Shown here: positions 1 to 6,160 of the stretch, piece after piece
Layout: each line of letters starts with the position of its first letter
Numbering within the stretch: position 1 is the stretch's first letter
Source of the DNA: UMGS75 sp963648435
GTDB taxonomy: Bacteria; Bacillota_I; Bacilli_A; ML615J-28; CAG-313
Assembly: GCA_963648435.1 (NCBI GenBank)
Contig: CAVJDT010000043.1
Span: 1-15,044 of the forward strand
Length of the DNA stretch: 15,044 nucleotides
Direction of reading: 5' to 3'
Notes under the pieces: model-generated
The model's input: the letters and a program-made list of their open reading frames with translations, nothing else
What the model was told of the DNA's origin: nothing
Databases searched by the model: none
Program-made: the position numbers and the translations under genes

Positions 1-28
1 TCTTTTAAAAGAAACATTAAGTGTTTGG

Positions 29-58
29 GTTAGAGTGATAACTCTAACTTTGTTCTTT
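29..58 (+). terminator. Possible intrinsic terminator of a gene left of the window
   Basis: Arms 29-36 (gttagagt) and 41-48 (actctaac) pair perfectly around a GATA loop, and the stem can be extended by two G-U pairs. The tail tttgttcttt is only moderately T-rich. It would end a plus-strand gene lying outside the window. Confidence 0.45.
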
Positions 59-86
59 ATAATGAAACTTCATTTTTATGGTTGAC

Positions 87-110
87 AAAAAAAGTCCTAA
101 TAAAGGACTT
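87..110 (-). terminator. Intrinsic terminator of the CBS-domain gene
   Basis: Read on the minus strand, a 7-bp perfect stem (AAGTCCT 110-104 with AGGACTT 98-92) around a 5-base loop runs straight into seven T residues (93-87). It lies 12 bases beyond the stop codon of the CBS-domain gene. Confidence 0.85.
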
Positions 111-122
111 AGAAGTAATATA

Positions 123-530
123 CTATTTTTTTTCAAGTTCATTATAACAATATGTTATAACATCCTTTCTTGTTACAATTCCTATAAACTTATTATAATC
201 ATCAATTACAGGGACAAAATTTTGATTAATAACTAAGGATATTAAATTATCCATTTCACATGTAATTTTAATCGGTTTAATATCACGAGATCTTTTAATG
301 TTTGATATCATAATATTTTCTGCATCTTTTAAATTAAAGTTCTCGATTTCCTTTATATACCAAAGCAAATCCCCCTCAGATATAGTTCCTACATATTCAT
401 TTGTTTTATTTAAAACGGGTATGGCAGAATACTTGTGATATTGCATCTTTTCTAATGCTTGCCGCATTGAATAGTAATCATATATATATTCTACTTTATT
501 TTTAGGAGTAAGAAAAAATAAAACGTTCAT
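123..530 (-). CDS. Stand-alone protein with two CBS domains
   Basis: A 135-residue protein made almost entirely of two CBS motifs, roughly residues 8-62 and 72-128. Each ends in the typical pattern: SAIPVLNKTNEYVGTISEGDLL (in part residues 35-56) and FVPVIDDYNKFIGIVTRKDV (105-124). CBS pairs (Bateman modules) bind adenine nucleotides, including AMP, ATP and c-di-AMP, and regulate partner proteins; small soluble examples such as DarB/CbpB are c-di-AMP receptors in Bacillota. Which ligand binds here cannot be told from the sequence. I chose the ATG at 530 because GGAGGTG sits at 541-535, six bases upstream. A TTG 15 bases earlier overlaps that site and is unlikely. A consensus promoter lies immediately upstream and a terminator follows, so the gene is monocistronic. 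No effector domain is attached. Confidence 0.88.
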   Translation of the reverse strand: MNVLFFLTPKNKVEYIYDYYSMRQALEKMQYHKYSAIPVLNKTNEYVGTISEGDLLWYIKEIENFNLKDAENIMISNIKRSRDIKPIKITCEMDNLISLVINQNFVPVIDDYNKFIGIVTRKDVITYCYNELEKK

Positions 531-547
531 ATCGCACCTCCACAATA

Positions 548-576
548 ATTATATAATAAATTAGTATAATTGTCAA
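548..576 (-). promoter_or_regulatory. Consensus sigma-A promoter for the CBS-domain gene
   Basis: On the minus strand TTGACA (576-571) and TATAAT (553-548) are separated by exactly 17 bases, a perfect match to the housekeeping consensus. The start site would fall near 541, which is also the first base of the Shine-Dalgarno GGAGGTG. The mRNA leader would therefore be only about 11 bases. Confidence 0.85.
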
Positions 577-630
577 ATTTTGGTAAATAATTAAAAATAG
601 AGTTTTTACATTTTATTTTCTTGAAATAGT

Positions 631-639
631 TGCTATAAT
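631..639 (+). promoter_or_regulatory. Extended -10 promoter for the acetyltransferase gene
   Basis: TGCTATAAT (631-639) is a perfect TGn-TATAAT extended -10. No good -35 is seen at 16-18 bases (the best hexamer, TTTACA at 605-610, is too far), which is normal for extended -10 promoters. The predicted start near 646 coincides with the Shine-Dalgarno GAGGTGA, giving a very short leader. Confidence 0.6.
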
Positions 640-656
640 ATATACGAGGTGATAAA

Positions 657-1217
657 ATGATAGAAAAAAATAAAATGTTAAATGGAGAATTATATGATTC
701 AGCAGATACATCGTTACAAAATGAACGTAATATGGCTAAAGATTTGTGCTTTGCCTTTAATAACACTATGCTTAGTAATACAAAAAAGCAAAAAGAAATA
801 TTAATAAAACTTCTTGGCAAAACTAAAAAAGAATTTACTATTCTAGCCCCATTTTGGTGCGATTATGGATATAACATTGAAATAGGTAATAACTTTTTCG
901 CAAATCATAATTTAGTAATATTAGATATTAATAAAGTAATATTTGGAGATAATGTGTTCATAGGACCAAATTGTAGTTTTTATACTGTCAACCATCCTTT
1001 GGATTATGAAACGAGAAATAAAAACTTAGAATATGCAAAGAAAATAATTGTAGGAAATAATGTTTGGTTTGGTGGTAATGTAGTTGTACTTCCAGGAATT
1101 ACAATTGGCAATAATTCAGTAATTGGTGCAGGAAGTGTTGTTACTAAAGATGTTCCTGAAAATAGTGTTGTTGTTGGTAATCCTGCTAAAGTAGTAAAGA
1201 AAATAGACGACAAATAA
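657..1217 (+). CDS. Sugar O-acetyltransferase, maltose/galactoside acetyltransferase type
   Basis: A 186-residue left-handed beta-helix (hexapeptide repeat) acetyltransferase of the LacA/Maa/NodL group, which transfers acetyl from acetyl-CoA to sugar hydroxyls in the cytoplasm. Residues 4-58 match the N-terminal Mac domain (MLNGELYDSAD then a helical part). From residue 72 hexapeptide repeats run to the C-terminus (IEIGNN, VIFGDNVFIG, IIVGNNVWFGGN, ITIGNNSVIGAGSVVTKDV), ending in the classic NPAKVVKKI. His113 in the loop YTVNHPLD is the expected catalytic base. Full length for the family. The ATG at 657 has GAGGTGA at 646-652. The physiological sugar is unknown; family members are often described as detoxifying non-metabolised sugars. 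No terminator is visible before the next gene. Confidence 0.93.
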   Translation: MIEKNKMLNGELYDSADTSLQNERNMAKDLCFAFNNTMLSNTKKQKEILIKLLGKTKKEFTILAPFWCDYGYNIEIGNNFFANHNLVILDINKVIFGDNVFIGPNCSFYTVNHPLDYETRNKNLEYAKKIIVGNNVWFGGNVVVLPGITIGNNSVIGAGSVVTKDVPENSVVVGNPAKVVKKIDDK

Positions 1218-1237
1218 TATAAACATTTGTAAAGTAA

Positions 1238-1266
1238 TTGCAAAAAACGACAAAATATGGTATCTT
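1238..1266 (+). promoter_or_regulatory. Probable promoter of the oadB operon
   Basis: TTGCAA (1238-1243) and TATCTT (1261-1266) are 17 bases apart, and TGG directly precedes the -10, giving an extended -10 element. The start site would be near 1273, about 25 bases before the ATG. It lies just after the acetyltransferase stop, so the oadB pair probably has its own transcript. Confidence 0.5.
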
Positions 1267-1297
1267 AAATAATACTAAAAACTTTAAAGGAGAATTT

Positions 1298-2419
1298 ATG
1301 GATTTTTTATTAGAAGGAATTAAACACATAACATGGCAACAAGGAGTAATGTATGTAGTTGGTATAGTATTAATAATTCTTGCGATTAAGAAAAATTTAG
1401 AACCATCACTTTTACTACCTATGGGCTTTGGTGCAATTTTAGTTAATTTACCGTTATCAGGAGTTATTAATCAAATCAGTGGTGAAAATGAAGTAGTAGG
1501 TGCGATTCAGTGGTTATTTGAAACGGGAATAGAAGCATCAGAAATTTTACCATTATTATTATTTATAGGTATTGGTGCGATGATTGATTTTGGGCCACTA
1601 TTATCAAACCCTAAATTAATATTTATAGGGGCTGCTGCTCAATTTGGTATTTTCTTTACAATGGTAGTTGCTTCTGCTTGTGGATTTGATATTGCGGATG
1701 CGGCTAGTATCGGTATAATTGGTGCAGCTGATGGACCTACTTCAATTTTAGTATCACAAGCATTAAAGAGTAAATATGTCGGTGCTATTGCGGTAGCAGC
1801 TTACTGCTATATGGCACTTGTTCCATTAATTCAACCACTTGTAATTAAAACGATTACAACTAAAAAAGAAAGAAGAATAAAAATGGAATATAATCCAAAG
1901 AGTGTATCAAAAACAACAAAGATTATTTTCCCAATTGTAGTAACAATTATTGCAGGACTTATTGCTCCCGCTTCAGTTTCTTTAGTAGGATTTTTAATGT
2001 TTGGTAATTTAATTAGAGAATGCGGTGTACTAGATTCATTATCTGATACTGCAAGTAATATTCTTTCTAATCTAATTACTTTGCTACTTGGTATTACAAT
2101 TTCTTATAGTATGAAAGCAGAAGAATTTGTTACTCCAGAAACATTAATGATTATAGGTCTAGGCCTTGTTGCCTTTGTCTTTGATACATTTGGTGGTGTA
2201 ATGTTTGTTAAATTCTTAAATCTTTTCTCAAAGAAAAAGATCAACCCAATGGTCGGTGCTGCTGGTATTTCAGCTTTCCCAATGGCATCACGTGTAGTAC
2301 AAAAACTTGGTGTTCAAGAAGATCCAACTAACCATTTGTTAATGCATGCGGCTAGTGCCAATGTAGCAGGACAAATCGCCTCAGTTGTTGCTGGTGGCGT
2401 AATCCTAGGTTTATTATAG
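1298..2419 (+). CDS. oadB: Na+-transporting carboxylate decarboxylase beta subunit (OadB/GcdB/MmdB family)
   Basis: A 373-residue polytopic membrane protein. It decarboxylates carboxybiotin and uses the free energy to export Na+, as in oxaloacetate, glutaconyl-CoA and methylmalonyl-CoA decarboxylases. Residues 142-149, GAADGPTS, hold the conserved Asp (D145 here) that corresponds to the ion-coupling Asp of the family. FDTFGGVMFVKFLNLF (295-310) and the C-terminal NVAGQIASVVAGG (355-367) are also family hallmarks. About ten hydrophobic segments are seen. Start: the ATG at 1298 has AAAGGAG six bases upstream; an in-frame ATG at 1238 would add 20 hydrophilic residues and lacks a ribosome site. 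The substrate-specific alpha subunit and biotin carrier are not in this window, so the substrate acid is undetermined. The stop codon overlaps the Shine-Dalgarno of the small gene that follows. Confidence 0.93.
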   Translation: MDFLLEGIKHITWQQGVMYVVGIVLIILAIKKNLEPSLLLPMGFGAILVNLPLSGVINQISGENEVVGAIQWLFETGIEASEILPLLLFIGIGAMIDFGPLLSNPKLIFIGAAAQFGIFFTMVVASACGFDIADAASIGIIGAADGPTSILVSQALKSKYVGAIAVAAYCYMALVPLIQPLVIKTITTKKERRIKMEYNPKSVSKTTKIIFPIVVTIIAGLIAPASVSLVGFLMFGNLIRECGVLDSLSDTASNILSNLITLLLGITISYSMKAEEFVTPETLMIIGLGLVAFVFDTFGGVMFVKFLNLFSKKKINPMVGAAGISAFPMASRVVQKLGVQEDPTNHLLMHAASANVAGQIASVVAGGVILGLL

Positions 2420-2430
2420 GAGGTATATAT

Positions 2431-2595
2431 ATGTTTTTACTTAATATATATAGTAATGTTACAGTCAAAGAAAATATTTTAAAAGCCCTTGATATAAGTT
2501 GGAAAGGTATTCTTTCAATCTTTATTGCAATGGCTGTAATTTATTTAGTAATTCTTATCCTAAATAAACTAACTCGCAAAAAAGAAGATGAATAA
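2431..2595 (+). CDS. Small single-span membrane protein, possible minimal OadG-like gamma subunit
   Basis: A 54-residue protein. An AGGAGG ribosome site (2418-2423) overlaps the oadB stop codon, and the ATG follows at 2431, so translation is very likely coupled. Residues 1-24 are mixed, 25-45 form one hydrophobic helix (GILSIFIAMAVIYLVILILN) and the end is charged (KLTRKKEDE). Gamma subunits of Na+-pump decarboxylases are small one-helix proteins with an N-terminal membrane span and a polar C-terminal tail, placed beside the beta gene; they help assemble the complex. Position, size class and topology fit, but this one is shorter than the usual 80 or so residues and lacks a long His/Pro-rich tail. 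The gamma assignment is inference, while reality as a gene is well supported by the ribosome site and the following terminator. Confidence 0.75.
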   Translation: MFLLNIYSNVTVKENILKALDISWKGILSIFIAMAVIYLVILILNKLTRKKEDE

Positions 2596-2600
2596 ACAAA

Positions 2601-2653
2601 AAGGTATACTGTTAGTAGTAATAAAGCTACAATGTGCAGTATGCCTTTTTTTC
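2601..2653 (+). terminator. Intrinsic terminator of the oadB operon
   Basis: Arms 2601-2611 (aaggtatactg) and 2637-2647 (cagtatgcctt) form an 11-bp stem with one G-U pair, and the right arm runs into TTTTTTT. A smaller hairpin (gtag/ctac) can form in the 25-base loop. It begins five bases after the small gene's stop. Confidence 0.85.
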
Positions 2654-2751
2654 AAGTATTCAATATATGAAAGTAAATTAAAAAAAATTGATTTGGCCAA
2701 GGAAATATAAAAAGGAATGTTAAAACCTTGACTAAAAGTTTTCAATATATG
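2654..2751 (+). repeat. 16-bp direct repeat pair upstream of the sigma module
   Basis: aagtattcaatatatg (2654-2669) and aagttttcaatatatg (2736-2751) differ at one position and are 82 bases apart in the same orientation. They lie in the 273-base gene-free stretch before the lipoprotein. The second copy falls inside the likely promoter. Confidence 0.5.
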
Positions 2752-2757
2752 CATAGT
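2728..2757 (+). promoter_or_regulatory. Candidate promoter for the lipoprotein gene
   Basis: TTGACT (2728-2733) and CATAGT (2752-2757) are 18 bases apart. The -10 matches only four of six consensus bases, so this is tentative. It would give a leader of about 105 bases. A closer possible -10, TATAGT at 2829-2834, has no matching -35 at a normal distance. Confidence 0.3.
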
Positions 2758-2868
2758 TATTTAATATAAAGACTTTTCAAATAAAAAAATTTAAATTTTA
2801 GAATAAAATTGATTTTTTTTGTGTTATGTATAGTGTAAGGATAAAAAACTAAGAAAGGACTAATGATT

Positions 2869-4086
2869 ATGAAAAAATTAATTAAAGGTTTACTAGTGCT
2901 TGTTTTAACTTTTTCTTGTGCACTAGGTTTTACATCATGTAAAAAAGAGGAAAAAGGGGAAACATCAAGAGTTACCGTTGACATTAACCCAAGTATTGAG
3001 TTAATAGTAGATGAAGATCAAAAAGTAGTATCTGTTGCGGCACTCAATGATGATGGTGCAATTATTATTTCTGGTGAAGCTATTGTCGGTAAAACAGTTG
3101 AAGATGCAGTAAAACTAATAGTTAATGTGTCCACAGAAACTGGATACCTTGTAAAAGGCGAAGTAGAAGCAGGTTCAGATAGTGTTAAAATATCTGTATC
3201 TGGTGATTCTGACTATGCAAAAAAGTTAAACGATAAGTTAGTAGAATCAACTAAGAAATACTTAGAAGATAGTGGTATTAAAGCAACAGCCGAAAAAGTT
3301 GATGCAATGGCCATTGAAGAGTTAAGAAAGCTAGTTGTTAATAATTCTACATACACTGAAGAAGAAGTTGCTGAAATGTCTGAAGAAGACTTAATTAAGG
3401 CTCTTGAAGTTGGACGTATTGAAACAGCACAACTTGTTTCTGAAGAAATGAAGAAATTATATTTCGAAGCTAAAGAATATGAAATCAGTTTTGCTGAAAG
3501 AGAAGAAACCACAAAGATCATTAAAGAGTTAGGTTCTGTTTACACAATTCTTTATAATTCATATGCAGATGCCGTAGCTGCTTATCGTGAAGTAATTGAT
3601 CAAGTAGAACAAGTTAAATATGATGCATTAATTTCTCCTGATTCTACATATCAACAAGCACTTACTGCAATGCGTGATGCAAAGGTTAAATATCTTGAAC
3701 AAAAATCATTTGTAGCATCACTTGAAGTAGGTGATACAAGACTTCAAGTTGAAATTAAGAATCTAGAAAACTTAAAGGCAAAATATGAAGAACTAGAACA
3801 AGCTTATATTGAAGCTGGTAATAAAGCCATTGAAGGATTTGATAAAGTTATCAGTTACTTAAAACAAGCTGAAGAACTATTTAACACAATTGATAAAACA
3901 CTTTTAACTAAAGACGTAGAACAAATCTTAACTGATAAAGCAAGTGAACTAGAAAAAGCAATGAATGAAGTTAAAGACAACTATTTTGAAACATTTGAAA
4001 AAGCTCATGCTGATGATATTGCAAAAATAGATCAAGCACTTGCTGACAAAAAAGCAGAATTAAAAGCATCAATTAACACAAAATAA
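2869..4086 (+). CDS. Lipoprotein with RsgI-type DINPS ectodomain and long helical region
   Basis: A 405-residue exported lipoprotein. MKKLIKGLLVLVLTFSCALG is a signal peptide, and FTSC gives a lipobox with Cys24 as the lipidated residue. Residues 34-96 (VTVDINPSIEL, then VVSVAALNDDGAIII, then GYLV) match the periplasmic domain of RsgI-type anti-sigma factors; D38-I-N40-P41-S42 is intact. Residues 115-405 are rich in Glu, Lys and Ala and look helical or coiled-coil. The whole mature protein aligns end to end with the ectodomain of the anti-sigma factor at 4650-6002, including the shared ...S-x-YQQ... segment. It has no cytoplasmic part, so it cannot itself bind the sigma factor. Start: the ATG at 2869 is nine bases after AGGA, and an ATG two codons earlier is too close to it. 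It lies 66 bases before the sigma gene. A decoy, co-sensor or target role is inference. Confidence 0.85.
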   Translation: MKKLIKGLLVLVLTFSCALGFTSCKKEEKGETSRVTVDINPSIELIVDEDQKVVSVAALNDDGAIIISGEAIVGKTVEDAVKLIVNVSTETGYLVKGEVEAGSDSVKISVSGDSDYAKKLNDKLVESTKKYLEDSGIKATAEKVDAMAIEELRKLVVNNSTYTEEEVAEMSEEDLIKALEVGRIETAQLVSEEMKKLYFEAKEYEISFAEREETTKIIKELGSVYTILYNSYADAVAAYREVIDQVEQVKYDALISPDSTYQQALTAMRDAKVKYLEQKSFVASLEVGDTRLQVEIKNLENLKAKYEELEQAYIEAGNKAIEGFDKVISYLKQAEELFNTIDKTLLTKDVEQILTDKASELEKAMNEVKDNYFETFEKAHADDIAKIDQALADKKAELKASINTK

Positions 4087-4152
4087 GAGAATAAAGTAAA
4101 ATATAAGTAACTATTCATAGTAGTATATAATGAAAGGTTCAAGGAATTAAGT

Positions 4153-4653
4153 ATGAAAGACTTTTATGAAAAGTTAAAACAAAGAGATGAAAGTGCTATT
4201 CAAAAACTATATAATGATTACGTAAAACTCGTATATCATATAGCTTATTCGTATACTAAAAACAAGGAAGATAGCGAAGATATCGTAAGTGAAGTTTTTA
4301 CAAAAATACTTAATTCTCTTGATACATATGTCGATAAGGGGAAACTGAAGGAATGGATTTGCATGATTACACGAAATACTGCTTGTAATTATGTAACAAG
4401 GGACAAACACAAAGATGTGATACATGATGATGAGATAATAACAAACTATAAAGCTAATGACAATAATCATACGGAAATGTTAGATTTATTTAATGCTTAT
4501 TTAGACGAAGATACAATTCACATTATGATTTTAAGATTTATTTATGATTATAAGTTTAAAGATATTGCTTTAATGACAGGAATGACTATTGGTAAAGTTC
4601 AAGGACTTTACTATGATGGATTAGAAACATTAAGAAAGGAGGCAAATATATGA
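4153..4653 (+). CDS. ECF-type RNA polymerase sigma factor
   Basis: A 166-residue protein with the two-domain ECF layout. Region 2 spans about residues 15-85 (DSEDIVSEVFTKIL at 40-53, WICMITRNTACNYVTRDK at 68-85, the core-binding and -10-recognition helices). Region 4 spans about 108-163 (LRFIYDYKFKDIALMTGM, then a helix-turn-helix ending GLETLRK). Region 3 is absent, as expected. It lacks the extra C-terminal domain of true SigI proteins, which are about 240 residues. AAGGA at 4141-4145 precedes the ATG by seven bases. The stop overlaps the anti-sigma start (ATGA), so the two are made together in a coupled way. A TATAAT at 4126-4131 has no good -35, so transcription probably comes from upstream of the lipoprotein. 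Target promoters are unknown. Confidence 0.93.
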   Translation: MKDFYEKLKQRDESAIQKLYNDYVKLVYHIAYSYTKNKEDSEDIVSEVFTKILNSLDTYVDKGKLKEWICMITRNTACNYVTRDKHKDVIHDDEIITNYKANDNNHTEMLDLFNAYLDEDTIHIMILRFIYDYKFKDIALMTGMTIGKVQGLYYDGLETLRKEANI

Positions 4654-6002
4654 GTAAGTTTGAACGTGAACTAAAAAAACGATTAAGAAATGAGTTAGTA
4701 GATACAAATCCAACCGAAAATTTACGTAATCGTATCTACGTAGAAAATGACATCACTCCCAAAAAACCTTTCATTTTTACATTTAAATGGTCGTATGCTT
4801 GTATATTTGTCTTAACCTTAATGCTTATTACTGTTACTATATCTAGTTTTGCTAATAATAAAAAAACAATTGTTAACAAAACTGAACAATATTATGCAAT
4901 GATTACTATGGATGTCAATCCCAGCATTACGATGGTTATAGATGAAAAAAACCAAGTATTATCAATCCATGGAAATAACGACGAAGGTAAAATGATTATT
5001 GAAGGCGAAAATGTAATAGGCCAAGATATTAGTAATGTTGTTAATAAAATTGTCTCAATAGAAACACAAACTAAATACTTAATGGAAAATAAGGATAATA
5101 AAATCACCCTTACCATAAGTAGCAAAGATGATGAAATAGCAAATAAAGTACAAGAAAAATTAGAAACAAGTATAATCAATGCTTGTAGCGATAATAAGGT
5201 TGAAGCAGAAATTAAAGTATGTAATGGTTTAACAATTAATGAATTAAAGGAAGAAGTTAAAAAATATAATCCACTACTTACTAGTGATAAACTAGAAACA
5301 TTAACCTATGATGAACTACTAAATGAAATTAAACTATATCAGCTAGAGGTTAAAAATCTTACAAGTGTTAAACTAGAAGAATTATATGTAGAAACTAAAA
5401 AACAAAGTATGCAGTTAACTGAGCAGGAATTAATCAAAAATGCCATAAATGAATTAGACTCCTCATATCAACTTAAAATAGAAGCATACAACAAACTATA
5501 TGATTCATTCTTAGAAACATATAAAAACGCCCAAGATATTTATGAAAAAAATTTCATTCTTGAAGACTCTCCTTATCAACAGATGTTGATCACCCTTACA
5601 GAAAAAAAGAAAGACTTAGTTACTAAAAAAAGATTAATGTATAAATTATCAATAGAAAATAATAAGGATGAATACGTTGATTTAGTTAAAGAAATAACAA
5701 GTTTAACAATTGAATGCACAGTATTAGAAACAACTCTATTGAATATAGAAAAATCAGCTACTGAATTATACAACAAAGTATACGCTGATGTTGTAATTGC
5801 ATTAAAGTACCTAAAAGAAGCAGAAACTGAGTTGCCAACTAATGTTAATTATTATGACTTTTATGTAGTTCAAAATACTAATGAAAAGATATATGCATAT
5901 ACTAATGAATTTCTAAAGAATTTTGAATCACAACATAAAAATGATATAGAATATCAAAAAGAAAAACTTCTTTTAATGAAAGACGGACTAATTAATGATT
6001 AA
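4650..6002 (+). CDS. Membrane anti-sigma factor with RsgI-type DVNPS ectodomain
   Basis: A 450-residue single-pass protein. Residues 1-45 are a short basic cytoplasmic part that should hold the sigma factor. It has no His/Cys zinc-binding motif, so it is not a ZAS anti-sigma domain. Residues 46-67 form one membrane helix. Outside, residues 84-146 match the RsgI extracellular domain (ITMDVNPSITMVIDE, then VLSIHGNNDEGKMII); D88-V-N90-P91-S92 is the conserved motif at which Clostridium RsgI is known to cut itself between Asn and Pro. Residues 150-450 are long, helical and charged, and resemble the neighbouring lipoprotein over their full length instead of carrying the carbohydrate-binding modules common in clostridial RsgI. 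AAAGGAGG (4635-4642) precedes the ATG, which overlaps the sigma stop by four bases. The anti-sigma role is inferred from topology, domain and gene order. Confidence 0.85.
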   Translation: MSKFERELKKRLRNELVDTNPTENLRNRIYVENDITPKKPFIFTFKWSYACIFVLTLMLITVTISSFANNKKTIVNKTEQYYAMITMDVNPSITMVIDEKNQVLSIHGNNDEGKMIIEGENVIGQDISNVVNKIVSIETQTKYLMENKDNKITLTISSKDDEIANKVQEKLETSIINACSDNKVEAEIKVCNGLTINELKEEVKKYNPLLTSDKLETLTYDELLNEIKLYQLEVKNLTSVKLEELYVETKKQSMQLTEQELIKNAINELDSSYQLKIEAYNKLYDSFLETYKNAQDIYEKNFILEDSPYQQMLITLTEKKKDLVTKKRLMYKLSIENNKDEYVDLVKEITSLTIECTVLETTLLNIEKSATELYNKVYADVVIALKYLKEAETELPTNVNYYDFYVVQNTNEKIYAYTNEFLKNFESQHKNDIEYQKEKLLLMKDGLIND

Positions 6003-6009
6003 ATAATAT

Positions 6010-6054
6010 AAAATCTAGGTTCAATATGAATACTAGATTTTTTTATTTATAAGG
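6010..6054 (+). terminator. Intrinsic terminator of the sigma/anti-sigma operon (repeat family copy A)
   Basis: aaatctag (6011-6018) pairs with ctagattt (6033-6040), with an inner ttca/tgaa stem, followed by a T run to 6044. The left half aaaatctaggttca (6010-6023) and the tail ttttttatttataagg (6039-6054) recur almost unchanged at the right end of the window (14860-14900). Confidence 0.85.
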
Positions 6055-6093
6055 TAAATAACTAGTAAGGTTATAATAGAAATGATGCTATAT

Positions 6094-6126
6094 TTATAAA
6101 AATGAAATTTCCGTATAAATAAAAAA
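6094..6126 (-). repeat. Terminator-tail repeat, copy B
   Basis: Read on the minus strand just beyond the LysR terminator stem, a T run, ATTTATAC and ggaaatttcatttttataa follow each other. The same order occurs at 14886-14917 with two substitutions and one missing T over 33 columns. GAAATTTC is palindromic. Confidence 0.6.
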
Positions 6127-6160
6127 GTCTTGAAAAACTACATGCTTTCAGGACTTTTTT
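6121..6160 (-). terminator. Intrinsic terminator of the LysR gene, overlapping its 3' end
   Basis: 6121-6135 and 6146-6160 form a 15-bp stem with one G-U pair around a 10-base loop; T runs occur on both strands, so it may stop transcription both ways. The last seven codons and the stop of the LysR gene form the first arm and the loop. Confidence 0.85.

Noticed and set aside
2..85. Open frame at the left edge that could be the end of an upstream protein
   Set aside because: It is short, passes through a good hairpin, and has no recognisable content; too little is present to call a gene.
527..820. 97-codon minus-strand frame across the divergent promoters and the acetyltransferase start
   Set aside because: It overlaps two well supported promoters and a real gene, and shows no ribosome site.
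4087..4152. Autoregulated ECF promoter shared between the lipoprotein and sigma gene leaders
   Set aside because: No convincing common -35/-10 pair was found in both leaders by eye; the shared atagt strings are too short.
4650..6002. Zinc-containing (ZAS) anti-sigma domain
   Set aside because: The first 45 residues contain no Cys or His, so the zinc-binding pattern is absent.
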